Part shown: piece by piece, positions 1 to 9,853 of the stretch
How positions within the stretch are numbered: the stretch's first letter is position 1
Layout of the letters: every line of letters starts with the position of its first letter
Assembly: GCA_002720635.1 (NCBI GenBank)
Contig: PBJD01000046.1
Location: 1-43,500, forward strand
Length of the DNA: 43,500 nt
Direction of reading: 5' to 3'
DNA from: Flavobacteriales bacterium
GTDB taxonomy: Bacteria; Bacteroidota; Bacteroidia; Flavobacteriales_C; GCA-002722245
The notes under the pieces: model-generated
Seen by the model: only the letters and a program-made list of their open reading frames with translations
What the model was told of the DNA's origin: nothing
Databases searched by the model: none
Made by a program: the position numbers and the translations under genes

Positions 1-26
1 AAAACCTAACGTAAAAGCAAAAACGA

Positions 27-58
27 AAGAGCCAGCATTAGCTGACTCTTATGTTTTT
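27..58. terminator. Hairpin terminator, probably bidirectional
   Basis: AAGAG(C)CAGC-ATTA-GCTG(A)CTCTT followed by a T-rich tract; A-rich on the other side. Lies just downstream of the minus-strand tRNA. Confidence 0.65.
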
Positions 59-62
59 TTAG

Positions 63-135
<73 letters not shown>

Positions 136-289
136 ATGTGGCGCAAAGATACGTTCTTTTTTGTTTATTATGCAAACATAAACATGAGATTATTCTTCAT
201 TTTTTTTACATTTTTGAAGTATAAATGATTTGTAGAATCTTTATTAATCCTTGCACACCCATTGTTTTGGCGGTATCTTTGATGCGATT

Positions 290-1171
290 ATGGCTCATAA
301 AAGTGGTTTTGTAAATATTATTGGCAGTCCAAATGTTGGGAAGAGCACCTTGATGAATGAATTGGTTGGTGAGCGGCTTTCTATTATTACATCAAAAGCA
401 CAAACTACTCGTCATAGGATTTTGGGTATTGTTAACGAAGATGATTATCAAATTTGTTTTTCAGATACTCCCGGGGTACTTGTTCCTTCTTATAAATTGC
501 AAGAGGGTATGATGCAGTTTGTGGACAGTGCATTACAGGATGCAGATTTGTTTCTATTGGTAACCGATTTTTTCGAAGATGAGTTAAATGATCCAGAAAT
601 TTTAGAAAGGTTAAAGAAGACAAATGCACCTGTTTTAGTTCTTATTAACAAGTTGGACTTGGTTGACCAAGAAAAAATGGAAGCCAAAACTGAGGCGTGG
701 TCAAATAAGTTACCCGATGCTCATATTCTTCCAATTTCTGCATTGCATAAAGCCAATGTTGAATTGGTTATGGATTGGATTTTAGCACGATTACCTGAAG
801 GACCCGCATATTATGATAAAGAAGCTTTGACTGATAAGCCAGAAAGGTTCTTCGCTTCAGAAATAATTCGGGAAAAAATACTTCAACAGTTTAAAAAAGA
901 GATTCCCTATTCTGTTGAGGTTGTTGTTGAAGAATTTAAAGAGTCTAAAGACATAACGAGAATTCGAGCAATAATTTATGTTGCAAGAGATTCTCAAAAA
1001 GGAATTATTATAGGACATAAAGGCCAAGCTTTAAAAGGAATTGGTATAGATGCGAGAATGGATCTTGAAAAGTTTTTTGAAACACAGATTTTCTTAGATT
1101 TATTTGTGAAAGTAAATAAGGATTGGAAATCAGATGAGAGAAAATTGAAACGTTTCGGATATTTTCATTAA
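290..1171 (+). CDS. era: GTPase Era
   Basis: [10 protein letters not shown]-loop, DTPG, NKLD and a C-terminal KH-like region ([13 protein letters not shown]). ORF opens at 251; the natural start is [12 protein letters not shown] at 290. Confidence 0.96.
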   Translation: MAHKSGFVNIIGSPNVGKSTLMNELVGERLSIITSKAQTTRHRILGIVNEDDYQICFSDTPGVLVPSYKLQEGMMQFVDSALQDADLFLLVTDFFEDELNDPEILERLKKTNAPVLVLINKLDLVDQEKMEAKTEAWSNKLPDAHILPISALHKANVELVMDWILARLPEGPAYYDKEALTDKPERFFASEIIREKILQQFKKEIPYSVEVVVEEFKESKDITRIRAIIYVARDSQKGIIIGHKGQALKGIGIDARMDLEKFFETQIFLDLFVKVNKDWKSDERKLKRFGYFH

Positions 1172-1182
1172 AAAAATCTAGC

Positions 1183-2487
1183 ATGGCAAATATTATTGCG
1201 ATAGTTGGTAGGCCCAACGTTGGAAAATCTACATTTTTTAATCGATTAACAGAGTCAAGAAAAGCTATTGTTGATGAACAAAGTGGGGTTACAAGAGATC
1301 GTCACTATGGCAGGGTAGACTGGAGCGGTAGAGAATTCACCGTTATAGATACTGGTGGATATGTCAGTGATGATGAAGATGTATTTAATGAAGCTATACG
1401 TGAGCAGGTCTTTATTGCATTAGATGAGTGTTCTGTAGTATTATTCATGGTAGATGTGCATACTGGAATTACCGATTTGGATGAGGATATGGCAAATATT
1501 TTGAGGAGAGCAGATAAGCCTGTTTTCGTTGTTGCAAACAAAGTTGACAGCTCCAGTCATCAATTAGCAGCAGCTGAGTTTTATAATTTGGGTTTCGGTG
1601 AAATTTATCAAATCTCGGCAAATAGTGGGGCAGGAACTGGAGATTTGTTAGATGCAATTGTTAAAGAGTTTCATGATGATGAATTAGAAAATACTGAGGG
1701 ACTTCCTAAAATTTCAATTGTTGGTAGGCCAAACGTTGGAAAATCATCTATTATTAATGCTTTTTTGAATAAAGAAAGAAATATTGTTACCGATATTTCA
1801 GGTACTACGAGAGATGCTTTGCATACACGTTACAAGGCCTTTGGTCATGACTTTTTTTTAGTGGATACAGCAGGAGTAAGGAGGAAAAAGAAAGTTCAAG
1901 AAGATGTAGAGTTTTATTCTGTTTTAAGAACGTTAAGAGCAATTGAAGATAGTGATGTCTGTATTTTGATGGTTGATGCGACATTAGGTGTTGAATCTCA
2001 GGATTTGAACCTGTTCAATAACATTCAACAAGCCAAGAAAGGAGTAGTTGTTGTAATCAACAAATGGGATTTGGTTGAGAAGGATACAAATACTATGAAA
2101 ATCTATAAAAACAGGGTTGCCGAGAAGCTTGCACCTTTCACTGATATTCCCGTAATATTTACCTCAGTCCCTACGAAGCAAAGAATTTTAAAAGTCCTTG
2201 AAACGGCAATTCAAGTATATGAAAATAGAACACAAAAGATTACCACTTCAAAGCTAAATGATATTTTATTGCCATTTATTGAGAATTATCCCCCGCCTTC
2301 ACATCGAGGTTTATTTATTAAAATAAAATATATAACTCAGTTACCTACTTATACACCTAGTTTTGCTTTTTTCTGTAATCATCCTAAGCATGTAAAGGAT
2401 TCTTACAAGCGTTTTCTGGAGAATAAAATCAGAGAAAGTTTTGATTTTTGCGGAGTTCCAATAAACATTTTTATGCGTCAAAAATAA
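1183..2487 (+). CDS. der: Ribosome biogenesis GTPase Der (tandem G domains)
   Basis: Two GRPNVGKS motifs, two DT(A/G)G motifs and two NK(V/W)D motifs in one ORF. Confidence 0.97.
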   Translation: MANIIAIVGRPNVGKSTFFNRLTESRKAIVDEQSGVTRDRHYGRVDWSGREFTVIDTGGYVSDDEDVFNEAIREQVFIALDECSVVLFMVDVHTGITDLDEDMANILRRADKPVFVVANKVDSSSHQLAAAEFYNLGFGEIYQISANSGAGTGDLLDAIVKEFHDDELENTEGLPKISIVGRPNVGKSSIINAFLNKERNIVTDISGTTRDALHTRYKAFGHDFFLVDTAGVRRKKKVQEDVEFYSVLRTLRAIEDSDVCILMVDATLGVESQDLNLFNNIQQAKKGVVVVINKWDLVEKDTNTMKIYKNRVAEKLAPFTDIPVIFTSVPTKQRILKVLETAIQVYENRTQKITTSKLNDILLPFIENYPPPSHRGLFIKIKYITQLPTYTPSFAFFCNHPKHVKDSYKRFLENKIRESFDFCGVPINIFMRQK

Positions 2488-2504
2488 AAATGGGTTTCTT
2501 TTGT

Positions 2505-3140
2505 TTAAAGAATCGGATTATATTGGAATTCATTGCACTTTAATTTAAGTTGCTGAAATTTATCAGCAGGGTTGGGACTGTTCCATATTGTGCTTAAAAA
2601 TCCACAGCCCCAAAATCCCATATTAAATGCTTTTTTAATATTGTCAACATCAACACCACCTAATGCAACAACGTTATAGTTGGATCTTTGAGTAGCACTG
2701 GTCAAACTATATTCTTTAAATCCACTCTGGTATTTTTTTTTTGAGGTAGAATCAAAAATAGGGCTCAGAAATACATAATCGTATAAATCATTGTATTTAT
2801 TTAATTCACTAATTGTTGTGAAAGATGTTGAAACTCTTAAAAAAGGATTTCTGCGTTTTAAAGACTTAATATTTAGCCAGTTTTTAAAACTTGATCTTCG
2901 GTCTTTTGAACTAAGATGAATTCCTTTTAAGTTGTATTTTTTTACTAATTTATGGTGTGAATGAATTATAATCCTATTGTGATAAACAGAAGGTATTTTA
3001 TCTAAATAGTTTCTCATTTTTTGCTTTGAGTAATGAGATTTTCTCAAGTGAAAACTTGTTAAACCTAACTCAAAAAGACGAACCACTATATCAATTTCAT
3101 TATCAACTGATCTTTGATCCGATAATACAATTGTTTTCAT
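2505..3140 (-). CDS. Thiamine phosphate synthase / TenI-like TIM-barrel protein
   Basis: LTSFHLRK, GIHLSSKDRR, FLSPIFDSTSKK and VVALGGVDVDNI resemble ThiE/TenI motifs. Confidence 0.75.
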   Translation of the reverse strand: MKTIVLSDQRSVDNEIDIVVRLFELGLTSFHLRKSHYSKQKMRNYLDKIPSVYHNRIIIHSHHKLVKKYNLKGIHLSSKDRRSSFKNWLNIKSLKRRNPFLRVSTSFTTISELNKYNDLYDYVFLSPIFDSTSKKKYQSGFKEYSLTSATQRSNYNVVALGGVDVDNIKKAFNMGFWGCGFLSTIWNSPNPADKFQQLKLKCNEFQYNPIL

Positions 3141-3873
3141 TTAATTTAATCTTTGATACTTCTCTTATGATGTTTGGGTCTGTTTCGATAGCATTTCCTA
3201 TAACAACTATTGTAGCTCCCGAATCCCATGCTTCTTTTGCTCCTTCCGCTGTTTTAATACCACCTCCCACAATTAGAGGATTAGTAGTTCCTTCAGCAGT
3301 TGCCTGAATCATTTCTCTCGATACTTTTTTAACAGCTCCGCTTCCTGCATCTAAAAAGTTTAAACGCAAACCCAGCATTTCTCCTGCCAGAGCAGTGACT
3401 GCTGCGATTTTAGGTTTGTCATTTGGTAAGGGAAAAGAGTTGCTTACATAAGAAGCAGCTGTTGGTTTTCCACCATCAATAATCATATAGCCTGTAGGAA
3501 TCACTTCAATTCCACTTTTCTTTATGGTTGGGGCTGAAAGCACATGATTACCAATTAACAGGTCTGGATTTCTTCCGGAAATTAATGATAGAAATAAAAT
3601 AGCATCAGCTTTATTACTTACCTGATGAACACTTCCTGGAAAAATAACGGCTGGAATCCTGCAATTTGATTTTATATAATCTAAAGTTTCCTCAAGACAG
3701 TCCTCTGTGATCATACTTCCTCCAATGAAGAAAAAATCGACGGAATTAATTTTTGCAAGTTCCACCTGTTGAATTAACAGTTCTCTTGAAAGATTATCCG
3801 GATCAATAAGTATGGCTATTGCTTTTTGTTTATTTTCCTTTAAATGTAATATCTTTTCTAAAACCTTCTCCAT
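3103..3873 (-). CDS. Geranylgeranylglyceryl phosphate synthase family (GGGPS/PcrB-like)
   Basis: AILIDPDN, FFFIGGSMIT, VIFPGSVHQVS, PLIVGGGIKTAEGA and ATIVVIGNAIE motifs. Confidence 0.88.
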   Translation of the reverse strand: MEKVLEKILHLKENKQKAIAILIDPDNLSRELLIQQVELAKINSVDFFFIGGSMITEDCLEETLDYIKSNCRIPAVIFPGSVHQVSNKADAILFLSLISGRNPDLLIGNHVLSAPTIKKSGIEVIPTGYMIIDGGKPTAASYVSNSFPLPNDKPKIAAVTALAGEMLGLRLNFLDAGSGAVKKVSREMIQATAEGTTNPLIVGGGIKTAEGAKEAWDSGATIVVIGNAIETDPNIIREVSKIKLNENNCIIGSKIS

Positions 3874-3940
3874 TTATTGAGTACTAAAATAGTGCATTCT
3901 TTACTCTATACAAAAATAGACCGGTAATATATATTTTATT

Positions 3941-3970
3941 TTGATAAAGAACAGAAACAAGCTATTTTTG
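3941..3970 (+). promoter_or_regulatory. Bacteroidetes-type promoter upstream of ahcY
   Basis: TTG (3941-3943), N19, TATTTTTG (3963-3970), an exact match to the TTG / TAnnTTTG consensus. Confidence 0.7.
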
Positions 3971-3989
3971 TTAACTAAAATTTAATTGT

Positions 3990-5300
3990 ATGTCTGTAGT
4001 AACTGAAAATTTTAAGGTAAAAGATATTTCCCTGGCGGATTGGGGAAGAAAAGAAATACATCTGGCTGAAGCTGAAATGCCAGGTTTAATGTCCCTTAGA
4101 GAGGAATATGGTTCATCAAAACCTTTGGCGGGAGCCAGGATTGCAGGTTGTCTTCATATGACCATTCAAACTGCTGTTTTAATCGAAACATTAGTTGAAT
4201 TAGGTGCCGATGTAACCTGGTCTTCGTGTAATATTTTTTCGACTCAGGATCATGCTGCAGCTGCAATTGCAGCTGCAGGAATTCCGGTTTTTGCATGGAA
4301 GGGAATGAATGATGAAGAATTTGATTGGTGTATAGAAAAGACATTAACTGCATTTAAAAATGGTAAGCCATTGAATATGATTTTGGATGATGGTGGTGAT
4401 TTAACCAACATGGTTTTTGATAAATTCCCTGAATTAGTGCCCGAAATTAAAGGTTTATCTGAGGAAACAACAACAGGTGTACATAGACTTTACGAAAGGG
4501 AAAAAAATGGAACTCTTGTTATGCCGGCCATAAACGTAAATGATTCAGTTACGAAATCGAAATTTGATAATAAATATGGTTGCAGAGAATCTTTGGTTGA
4601 TGGTATAAGAAGAGCAACTGATGTCATGATGGCAGGAAAAGTTGCAGTAGTTGCAGGATTTGGAGATGTTGGAAAAGGTTCTGCTGAATCTCTGAGAGGT
4701 GCCGGAGCCAGAGTAATTGTAACAGAAATTGATCCAATATGTGCATTACAGGCAGCAATGGAAGGTTTTGAAGTAAAGAAAATGGATAATGCTATTCCTG
4801 AAGCGGATATTGTTGTAACTACTACAGGTAATTTTAACATAATCGTTGGTCGTCATTTTGAGGCGATGAAGGATAAAGCTATTGTTTGTAATATCGGACA
4901 TTTCGATAATGAAATTGATATGGCATGGTTAAATAAAAACTATGGTTCGACTAAATTGAATGTTAAACCTCAAGTTGATCAATATACGGTTGGATCAGGA
5001 AATGAGATCATTGTTCTTGCAGAAGGAAGATTGGTGAATTTAGGTTGTGCTACCGGTCATCCATCATTTGTTATGAGTAATTCATTTACCAATCAGACAC
5101 TAGCTCAAATTGAGCTGTGGAATCACTCAGATAAGTACGAAAATAAAGTGTATACTTTACCGAAACATTTAGATGAAAAAGTAGCCAAACTGCATTTGTC
5201 AAAGATTGGAGTGGAATTGGAAGTTTTAACATTGGAACAGGCGAAGTATATTGATGTCCCGGTTGACGGTCCCTATAAACCGGAAGCATATAGATATTAA
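3990..5300 (+). CDS. ahcY: Adenosylhomocysteinase
   Basis: [37 protein letters not shown] and [10 protein letters not shown]-like [28 protein letters not shown]-terminal KPEAYRY. Confidence 0.98.
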   Translation: MSVVTENFKVKDISLADWGRKEIHLAEAEMPGLMSLREEYGSSKPLAGARIAGCLHMTIQTAVLIETLVELGADVTWSSCNIFSTQDHAAAAIAAAGIPVFAWKGMNDEEFDWCIEKTLTAFKNGKPLNMILDDGGDLTNMVFDKFPELVPEIKGLSEETTTGVHRLYEREKNGTLVMPAINVNDSVTKSKFDNKYGCRESLVDGIRRATDVMMAGKVAVVAGFGDVGKGSAESLRGAGARVIVTEIDPICALQAAMEGFEVKKMDNAIPEADIVVTTTGNFNIIVGRHFEAMKDKAIVCNIGHFDNEIDMAWLNKNYGSTKLNVKPQVDQYTVGSGNEIIVLAEGRLVNLGCATGHPSFVMSNSFTNQTLAQIELWNHSDKYENKVYTLPKHLDEKVAKLHLSKIGVELEVLTLEQAKYIDVPVDGPYKPEAYRY

Positions 5301-5306
5301 ATATTT

Positions 5307-5342
5307 AAAATAAGAAGGCATCGCAAGATGCCTTCTTATTTT
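5307..5342. terminator. Strong bidirectional intrinsic terminator
   Basis: AAAATAAGAAGGCATC-GCAA-GATGCCTTCTTATTTT, a perfect 16-bp stem between convergent genes. Confidence 0.9.
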
Positions 5343-5354
5343 AACAATTTTGTA

Positions 5355-5771
5355 TTAGTTCCAAATGTGAATAATATTTCCATCAAAACTAGTATTATAC
5401 CGTTTTAAAGGAATAGATCCGGGTCCACTAATAACTGAACCATCAATTAATTGATACCGGGTTGAACAACAGGTGTCAACAGCAAATAAGTTTGTTTCAT
5501 CAACTGAGATTTTAGAACACTCATTCTGAGGTTGATAAGGGCAGTGTCTTTCGTAAGCTAAAAAAATATTGTTATCCAGATTGAAAACAATAATTCCTTT
5601 GGAACCTCCTTCTAAATATGCCCATGATCCCATTCCTGAAAGATTTTGATATTGTGGGTTTTGAATATTTATATATTGGTTCACATTGAAATCAGGAATT
5701 CCTTCGTATTGATTTTCACAACTAAATAGTATAATAAGAGCAAAAAATGGAATTCTCAGAAACAATTTCAT
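5355..5771 (-). CDS. Lipoprotein with degenerate Rieske-like domain
   Basis: Lipobox-like ALIILFSCEN. ERHCPYQPQ...DTCCSTRYQLIDGSVISGPGSIPLKRYN follows the Rieske layout (CPH...CPCHGS.Fdl.dG.v..GPA..PL..Y) but lacks both His ligands. Confidence 0.65.
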   Translation of the reverse strand: MKLFLRIPFFALIILFSCENQYEGIPDFNVNQYINIQNPQYQNLSGMGSWAYLEGGSKGIIVFNLDNNIFLAYERHCPYQPQNECSKISVDETNLFAVDTCCSTRYQLIDGSVISGPGSIPLKRYNTSFDGNIIHIWN

Positions 5772-5848
5772 AGTGCAAAATTAAAGAAATAAGAAGTGGA
5801 TTACTAAGGTTGAAAATAATTAACTTTATTTTTCGGAATTTAAACCAT

Positions 5849-6157
5849 ATGAAAAGACGTATTCTAATTTTCTGTTTTCTATCCTTATTTTTAAATTTTC
5901 CACAAATTTCATTTCCACAGGATTCAAAAGAAAGACAAGCATTAAAAGAGCTTAATAAGCAAAAGGAAAAAAGTCAGGAAGAGGTCGAAAAAGAATTGGT
6001 GAAACGACATTTGAAATTGCAGGAGAAAGCGACTCGAAAGAGAATGAAAAAATCATTAAGAGAGGCCGAGAGACGTAAAAAAGGAAAAGCTCCACAACCA
6101 TGGTGGGACCGTTGGTTTGGTAGAAAGCAACAAAAGAAGCGAAGAAAACGAATTTAG
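5849..6157 (+). CDS. Secreted, very basic small protein, unknown function
   Basis: Signal peptide MKRRILIFCFLSLFLNFPQISFPQ, then a Lys/Arg/Glu-rich helical region ending QQKKRRKRI. ORF opens with TTG at 5810; the first ATG is 5849. Confidence 0.6.
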   Translation: MKRRILIFCFLSLFLNFPQISFPQDSKERQALKELNKQKEKSQEEVEKELVKRHLKLQEKATRKRMKKSLREAERRKKGKAPQPWWDRWFGRKQQKKRRKRI

Positions 6158-6208
6158 TTTGCCTTGTGAAACCCTTGGTTTTGTATTACTTTTAAATCCG
6201 CAAAGCCA

Positions 6209-9200
6209 ATGAGTTTTTACAGATTGAAGATATTTATAATTGTACTCTTTTGCGCTTTTAAAATAAAAGCACAAACCGGGGAGATTTATGGAACAGTAAT
6301 AAATATTGATGGAGATTCAATTGGTGCTGCCTTTGTTTCTCTTTTTAAAGAGGGAAATCAGATTGATGCCGTTTATTCTGATTTTGATGGTGCCTATTTT
6401 TTTTCGGGTATTGACCCGGGAAGTTATGATGTAACTATTGAATCATTGGGTTTTCAAATTAAAACCATTCAGGGGGTGCTTGTAGGAACCAATCAAAAGG
6501 TAGAATTAAATTTTACGTTACTATCGAGTTCGAGAGAGGTTGATGTAGTGGAGATTATTCAATACAGAAAACCTTTGATTGATAAAGATAAGCAAGCCAA
6601 AATATATACAGCTGTAGAGATTGAAAACTTAGCAGTTCGTGATGTTGAAGACATCGTCTCCACATCCGTTGATGCTGTCAGCCAGGATGATGGTAGTGGC
6701 GATGTATACATAAGAGGACAGCGAACCGAAGGAACTCAATTCATAGTAGATGGTATTAAAATTAATGGTAAGCTAAGTATTCCTCAAAATGCCATTGAAC
6801 AGGTTGAGGTTATTTCTGGAGGTATTCCGGCCATGTATGGAGATAATATTGGAGGTGTGGTAATTATAACTACAAAGGGGGGAGGATCGAAAGGATATGG
6901 CGCTTTTGAAAGTGTCACTTCGAATGGACTTGATGGATATGGGTATAATTTAGCTACAGGAAGTTATGCAGGTCCGATTTTAAGAGGAAAAAAAGACTCA
7001 AATGGTATTTTAATTAAACCATCACCATTGCGTTTTTTGTTTACCGGAGAGTTTAAAAACCTGATGGATTCAAGACCTTCAGCTTTAGGTGTGTGGAGAA
7101 TTGATGATGATGTTTTACATGACTTGGAAGTCAATCCTTTAAGAGTGGCTTCATCTGGAATGGGAACATTAAGAAATTCTGAATTCGTAACAAGTGATGA
7201 TTTTAAGTGGCAAAAAGCAAATCAAAATGTTTCCGGTACAAATTCTAGATTTGCTGGTAAAATTGATTGTCAGTTGAATAAAAATATACTTGTAACAACG
7301 GGAGGGAATCATAATTACTCAAAAGGGAATTCATATATATATGATTATTCTTTATTCAATTCTGTAAATAACCCAGAATACATAAATCATCAAACGAATT
7401 TGTTTTTTAGGTGGAAACAGAAATTCAATGTGGATTCTTTAAAATGGATTTCAAGTTTAAGCTATCAAATTCAAGTTGATTATACAGAAAAAAAATCTTT
7501 AAACTGGGATGATTCTCATAAGGATGATTTATTTAAATATGGACATGTAGGTCAATTTAAAACCCATCGAAGTTCCTTATATGAATACGAAGAGGATGGT
7601 GAAAATGGAGATGCCTATTATTATAAGGGAGAAAAGGATATTTTGTATGATTTTTTGGGAGGAGGCTCAAATCCCAATGCATCCAATTATGCTTCTCAAT
7701 TTTATAGTTTATATGCAGGTCTTGAGGAGGGTAATTATGAAAACTATTTGCAAGCCAGCAATGGAGGTGCTCTACTGAACGGCGACAGGCCCGAACATGT
7801 TTACGGAATATGGTACAATACAGGTAGACAGTATAATGGATACTCTAAATCAAATTCAAATCAAAAAAGAGTTATAGGAAATATTACTGGTAAAATTTTT
7901 AAAAAACACAATATAGTTGCAGGATTTGAATATGAAGAAAGGGAATATCGGAATTATTCAGTATCTCCAATTGGTCTTTGGAACAGGATGAGACAGCTAT
8001 CTAATTCCAAAAATACTGAATTGGATTTAGATAACCCTTTTCTTACATCCAGTAATGGTGTTTTTACAGATACTGTAAATTATAGTTATTTATATCAAGA
8101 AACAGGAGGTAAAGGTTTTTATGAAAATGTAAGGGACCAATTTGGTTTAGCTTACAGTGAATATTTTGATAGTGATTTTTATGGTCCGGAGAGTTATTCT
8201 CTTTCTTTATTTTCTCCGGATGAATTGTTTGCAGAAGGAAATGGGGTTTTGTCTACCCAAGGTTATGATTATTTAGGAAATCCAATATCTACCTCGGCGT
8301 TGTATGATTTTTTTCATGAAAAAGATGAAAATGGAGCCTATACCCGGAAAACGAATCCCTATCAACCTATTTATGCTTCTGGTTATATCCAGGATAAATT
8401 TCAATTTGATAATATTGTTTTTAATATAGGTATCAGAGTTGATCGATTTGATGCAAATCAACCTGTTTTGAAAGATCCTTATGTACTTTATGATGCATTT
8501 AAAGTAAAAGATTTAAATTCCACGTATTCAGTTCCCAATACTATTGATGAAGAAGCTACAGTTTATGTTAGTTCACTGGAAATGGAAACTCCTTCAATTG
8601 TTGGTTATAGATTGGGCAATAGCTGGTTTGATGAGTCTGGAAAAGAAATTACTGATCCGTCTGTTATTGAGGAGGCATCCAGTAGTGGTGAAGTAACTCC
8701 ATTTTTAAAAGATCCTTCAATTAAAATTGGGGACTCAAATTATGATCCATCATCTACTTTTAAGGATTATGAATCTCAATATAGTTTTATGCCAAGGATT
8801 TCGTTTACATTTAATTTATCTGAGAACTCATCCTTTTTTGCGCATTATGATGTTTTGACTCAACGGCCTGCTTTGAGTCAAAATATGTTTAACCCTATAG
8901 ATTATTTGTTTCTCGAGGGAAATGTGGGAACTTTTGTTCGTAATTCGAATTTAAAACCGCAAAAAACAATAGATTATGAAGTAGGCTATAAACAGGCATT
9001 AACCATAAGAAGCGCTGTTACAGTTTCTACCTATTATCGTGAAATGAAAGATTTAATTCAAATTACAGCAATTAATTATGCATACCCAGTTAATTATTTG
9101 ACGTTTGGAAATCTTGATAAAGCATTAGTAAAAGGTTTTTCTGTGAAGTATGATTTGCGACCAATTAATTCGAATGTTTCTTTAAATGCAGGATATACCT

Positions 9201-9853
9201 TACAATTTGCGGATGGAACCGGTTCATCTCCTGTTTCAAGTGCGAGTTTGATTTCACAAGGAGTTCCTGATTTAAAAATCATGTTGCCTCTGACATTCGA
9301 TCAACGCCATATTATCAGGGGGGTTTTCAACTACGCTTTTCAACCTGGTAAAAAGTATATCGGTCCCGACTGGAACGGCAAGGGAAGGGCAATTCTGGGT
9401 GGATTATCCACAAATATTGTTACAAAATTGAGCTCGGGAAGACCTTACACCGGACAATCAAACTTTACCCCGGAAGGTAATATTATAAATGCTGAAAGAA
9501 GAGCACTGGATGGATTAATAAATGGAAATAGATTACCATGGATTTATACAACTGATGCTCGAGTGAGTAAAAAATTTGTTTTTGGATTAAGGAAGGAATC
9601 AAGTTATCGATTTAAAACCGAATTTTATTTGGTAGTGAAGAATTTATTTGACACCAAAAACATTGTAAATGTTTATAATGCAACAGGGAACCCAGAAGAC
9701 GATGGTTATTTAGATGCTGCCACTTCTCAATCCAATATTGTAGCACAAACCAATTATGAATCTTATTTGGACTTATACAGTTTAAAAATTGCTAATCCAA
9801 ATAATTATGCTTTGCCAAGACAAATTAGGATAGGATTTGTAATGACTTTTTAA
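6209..9853 (+). CDS. TonB-dependent receptor with N-terminal carboxypeptidase-regulatory-like domain
   Basis: GEIYGTVINIDGDSIGAAFVSLF...DFDGAYFFSGIDPGSYDVTI (CarboxypepD_reg-like), plug DVYIRGQRTEGTQFIVDGIKING...VISGGIPAMYGDNIGGVVIITTKGG, long beta-barrel. Confidence 0.93.
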   Translation: MSFYRLKIFIIVLFCAFKIKAQTGEIYGTVINIDGDSIGAAFVSLFKEGNQIDAVYSDFDGAYFFSGIDPGSYDVTIESLGFQIKTIQGVLVGTNQKVELNFTLLSSSREVDVVEIIQYRKPLIDKDKQAKIYTAVEIENLAVRDVEDIVSTSVDAVSQDDGSGDVYIRGQRTEGTQFIVDGIKINGKLSIPQNAIEQVEVISGGIPAMYGDNIGGVVIITTKGGGSKGYGAFESVTSNGLDGYGYNLATGSYAGPILRGKKDSNGILIKPSPLRFLFTGEFKNLMDSRPSALGVWRIDDDVLHDLEVNPLRVASSGMGTLRNSEFVTSDDFKWQKANQNVSGTNSRFAGKIDCQLNKNILVTTGGNHNYSKGNSYIYDYSLFNSVNNPEYINHQTNLFFRWKQKFNVDSLKWISSLSYQIQVDYTEKKSLNWDDSHKDDLFKYGHVGQFKTHRSSLYEYEEDGENGDAYYYKGEKDILYDFLGGGSNPNASNYASQFYSLYAGLEEGNYENYLQASNGGALLNGDRPEHVYGIWYNTGRQYNGYSKSNSNQKRVIGNITGKIFKKHNIVAGFEYEEREYRNYSVSPIGLWNRMRQLSNSKNTELDLDNPFLTSSNGVFTDTVNYSYLYQETGGKGFYENVRDQFGLAYSEYFDSDFYGPESYSLSLFSPDELFAEGNGVLSTQGYDYLGNPISTSALYDFFHEKDENGAYTRKTNPYQPIYASGYIQDKFQFDNIVFNIGIRVDRFDANQPVLKDPYVLYDAFKVKDLNSTYSVPNTIDEEATVYVSSLEMETPSIVGYRLGNSWFDESGKEITDPSVIEEASSSGEVTPFLKDPSIKIGDSNYDPSSTFKDYESQYSFMPRISFTFNLSENSSFFAHYDVLTQRPALSQNMFNPIDYLFLEGNVGTFVRNSNLKPQKTIDYEVGYKQALTIRSAVTVSTYYREMKDLIQITAINYAYPVNYLTFGNLDKALVKGFSVKYDLRPINSNVSLNAGYTLQFADGTGSSPVSSASLISQGVPDLKIMLPLTFDQRHIIRGVFNYAFQPGKKYIGPDWNGKGRAILGGLSTNIVTKLSSGRPYTGQSNFTPEGNIINAERRALDGLINGNRLPWIYTTDARVSKKFVFGLRKESSYRFKTEFYLVVKNLFDTKNIVNVYNATGNPEDDGYLDAATSQSNIVAQTNYESYLDLYSLKIANPNNYALPRQIRIGFVMTF

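Noticed and set aside
251-2487. Tandem era-der GTPase genes
   Set aside because: Two housekeeping ribosome-assembly GTPases with ordinary motifs; the linkage does not itself suggest novelty.
3026-3307. Plus-strand 93-aa ORF
   Set aside because: Lies antisense to the well-supported GGGPS and ThiE-like genes; no domain features.
4490-4840. Minus-strand 116-aa ORF
   Set aside because: Antisense shadow of ahcY.
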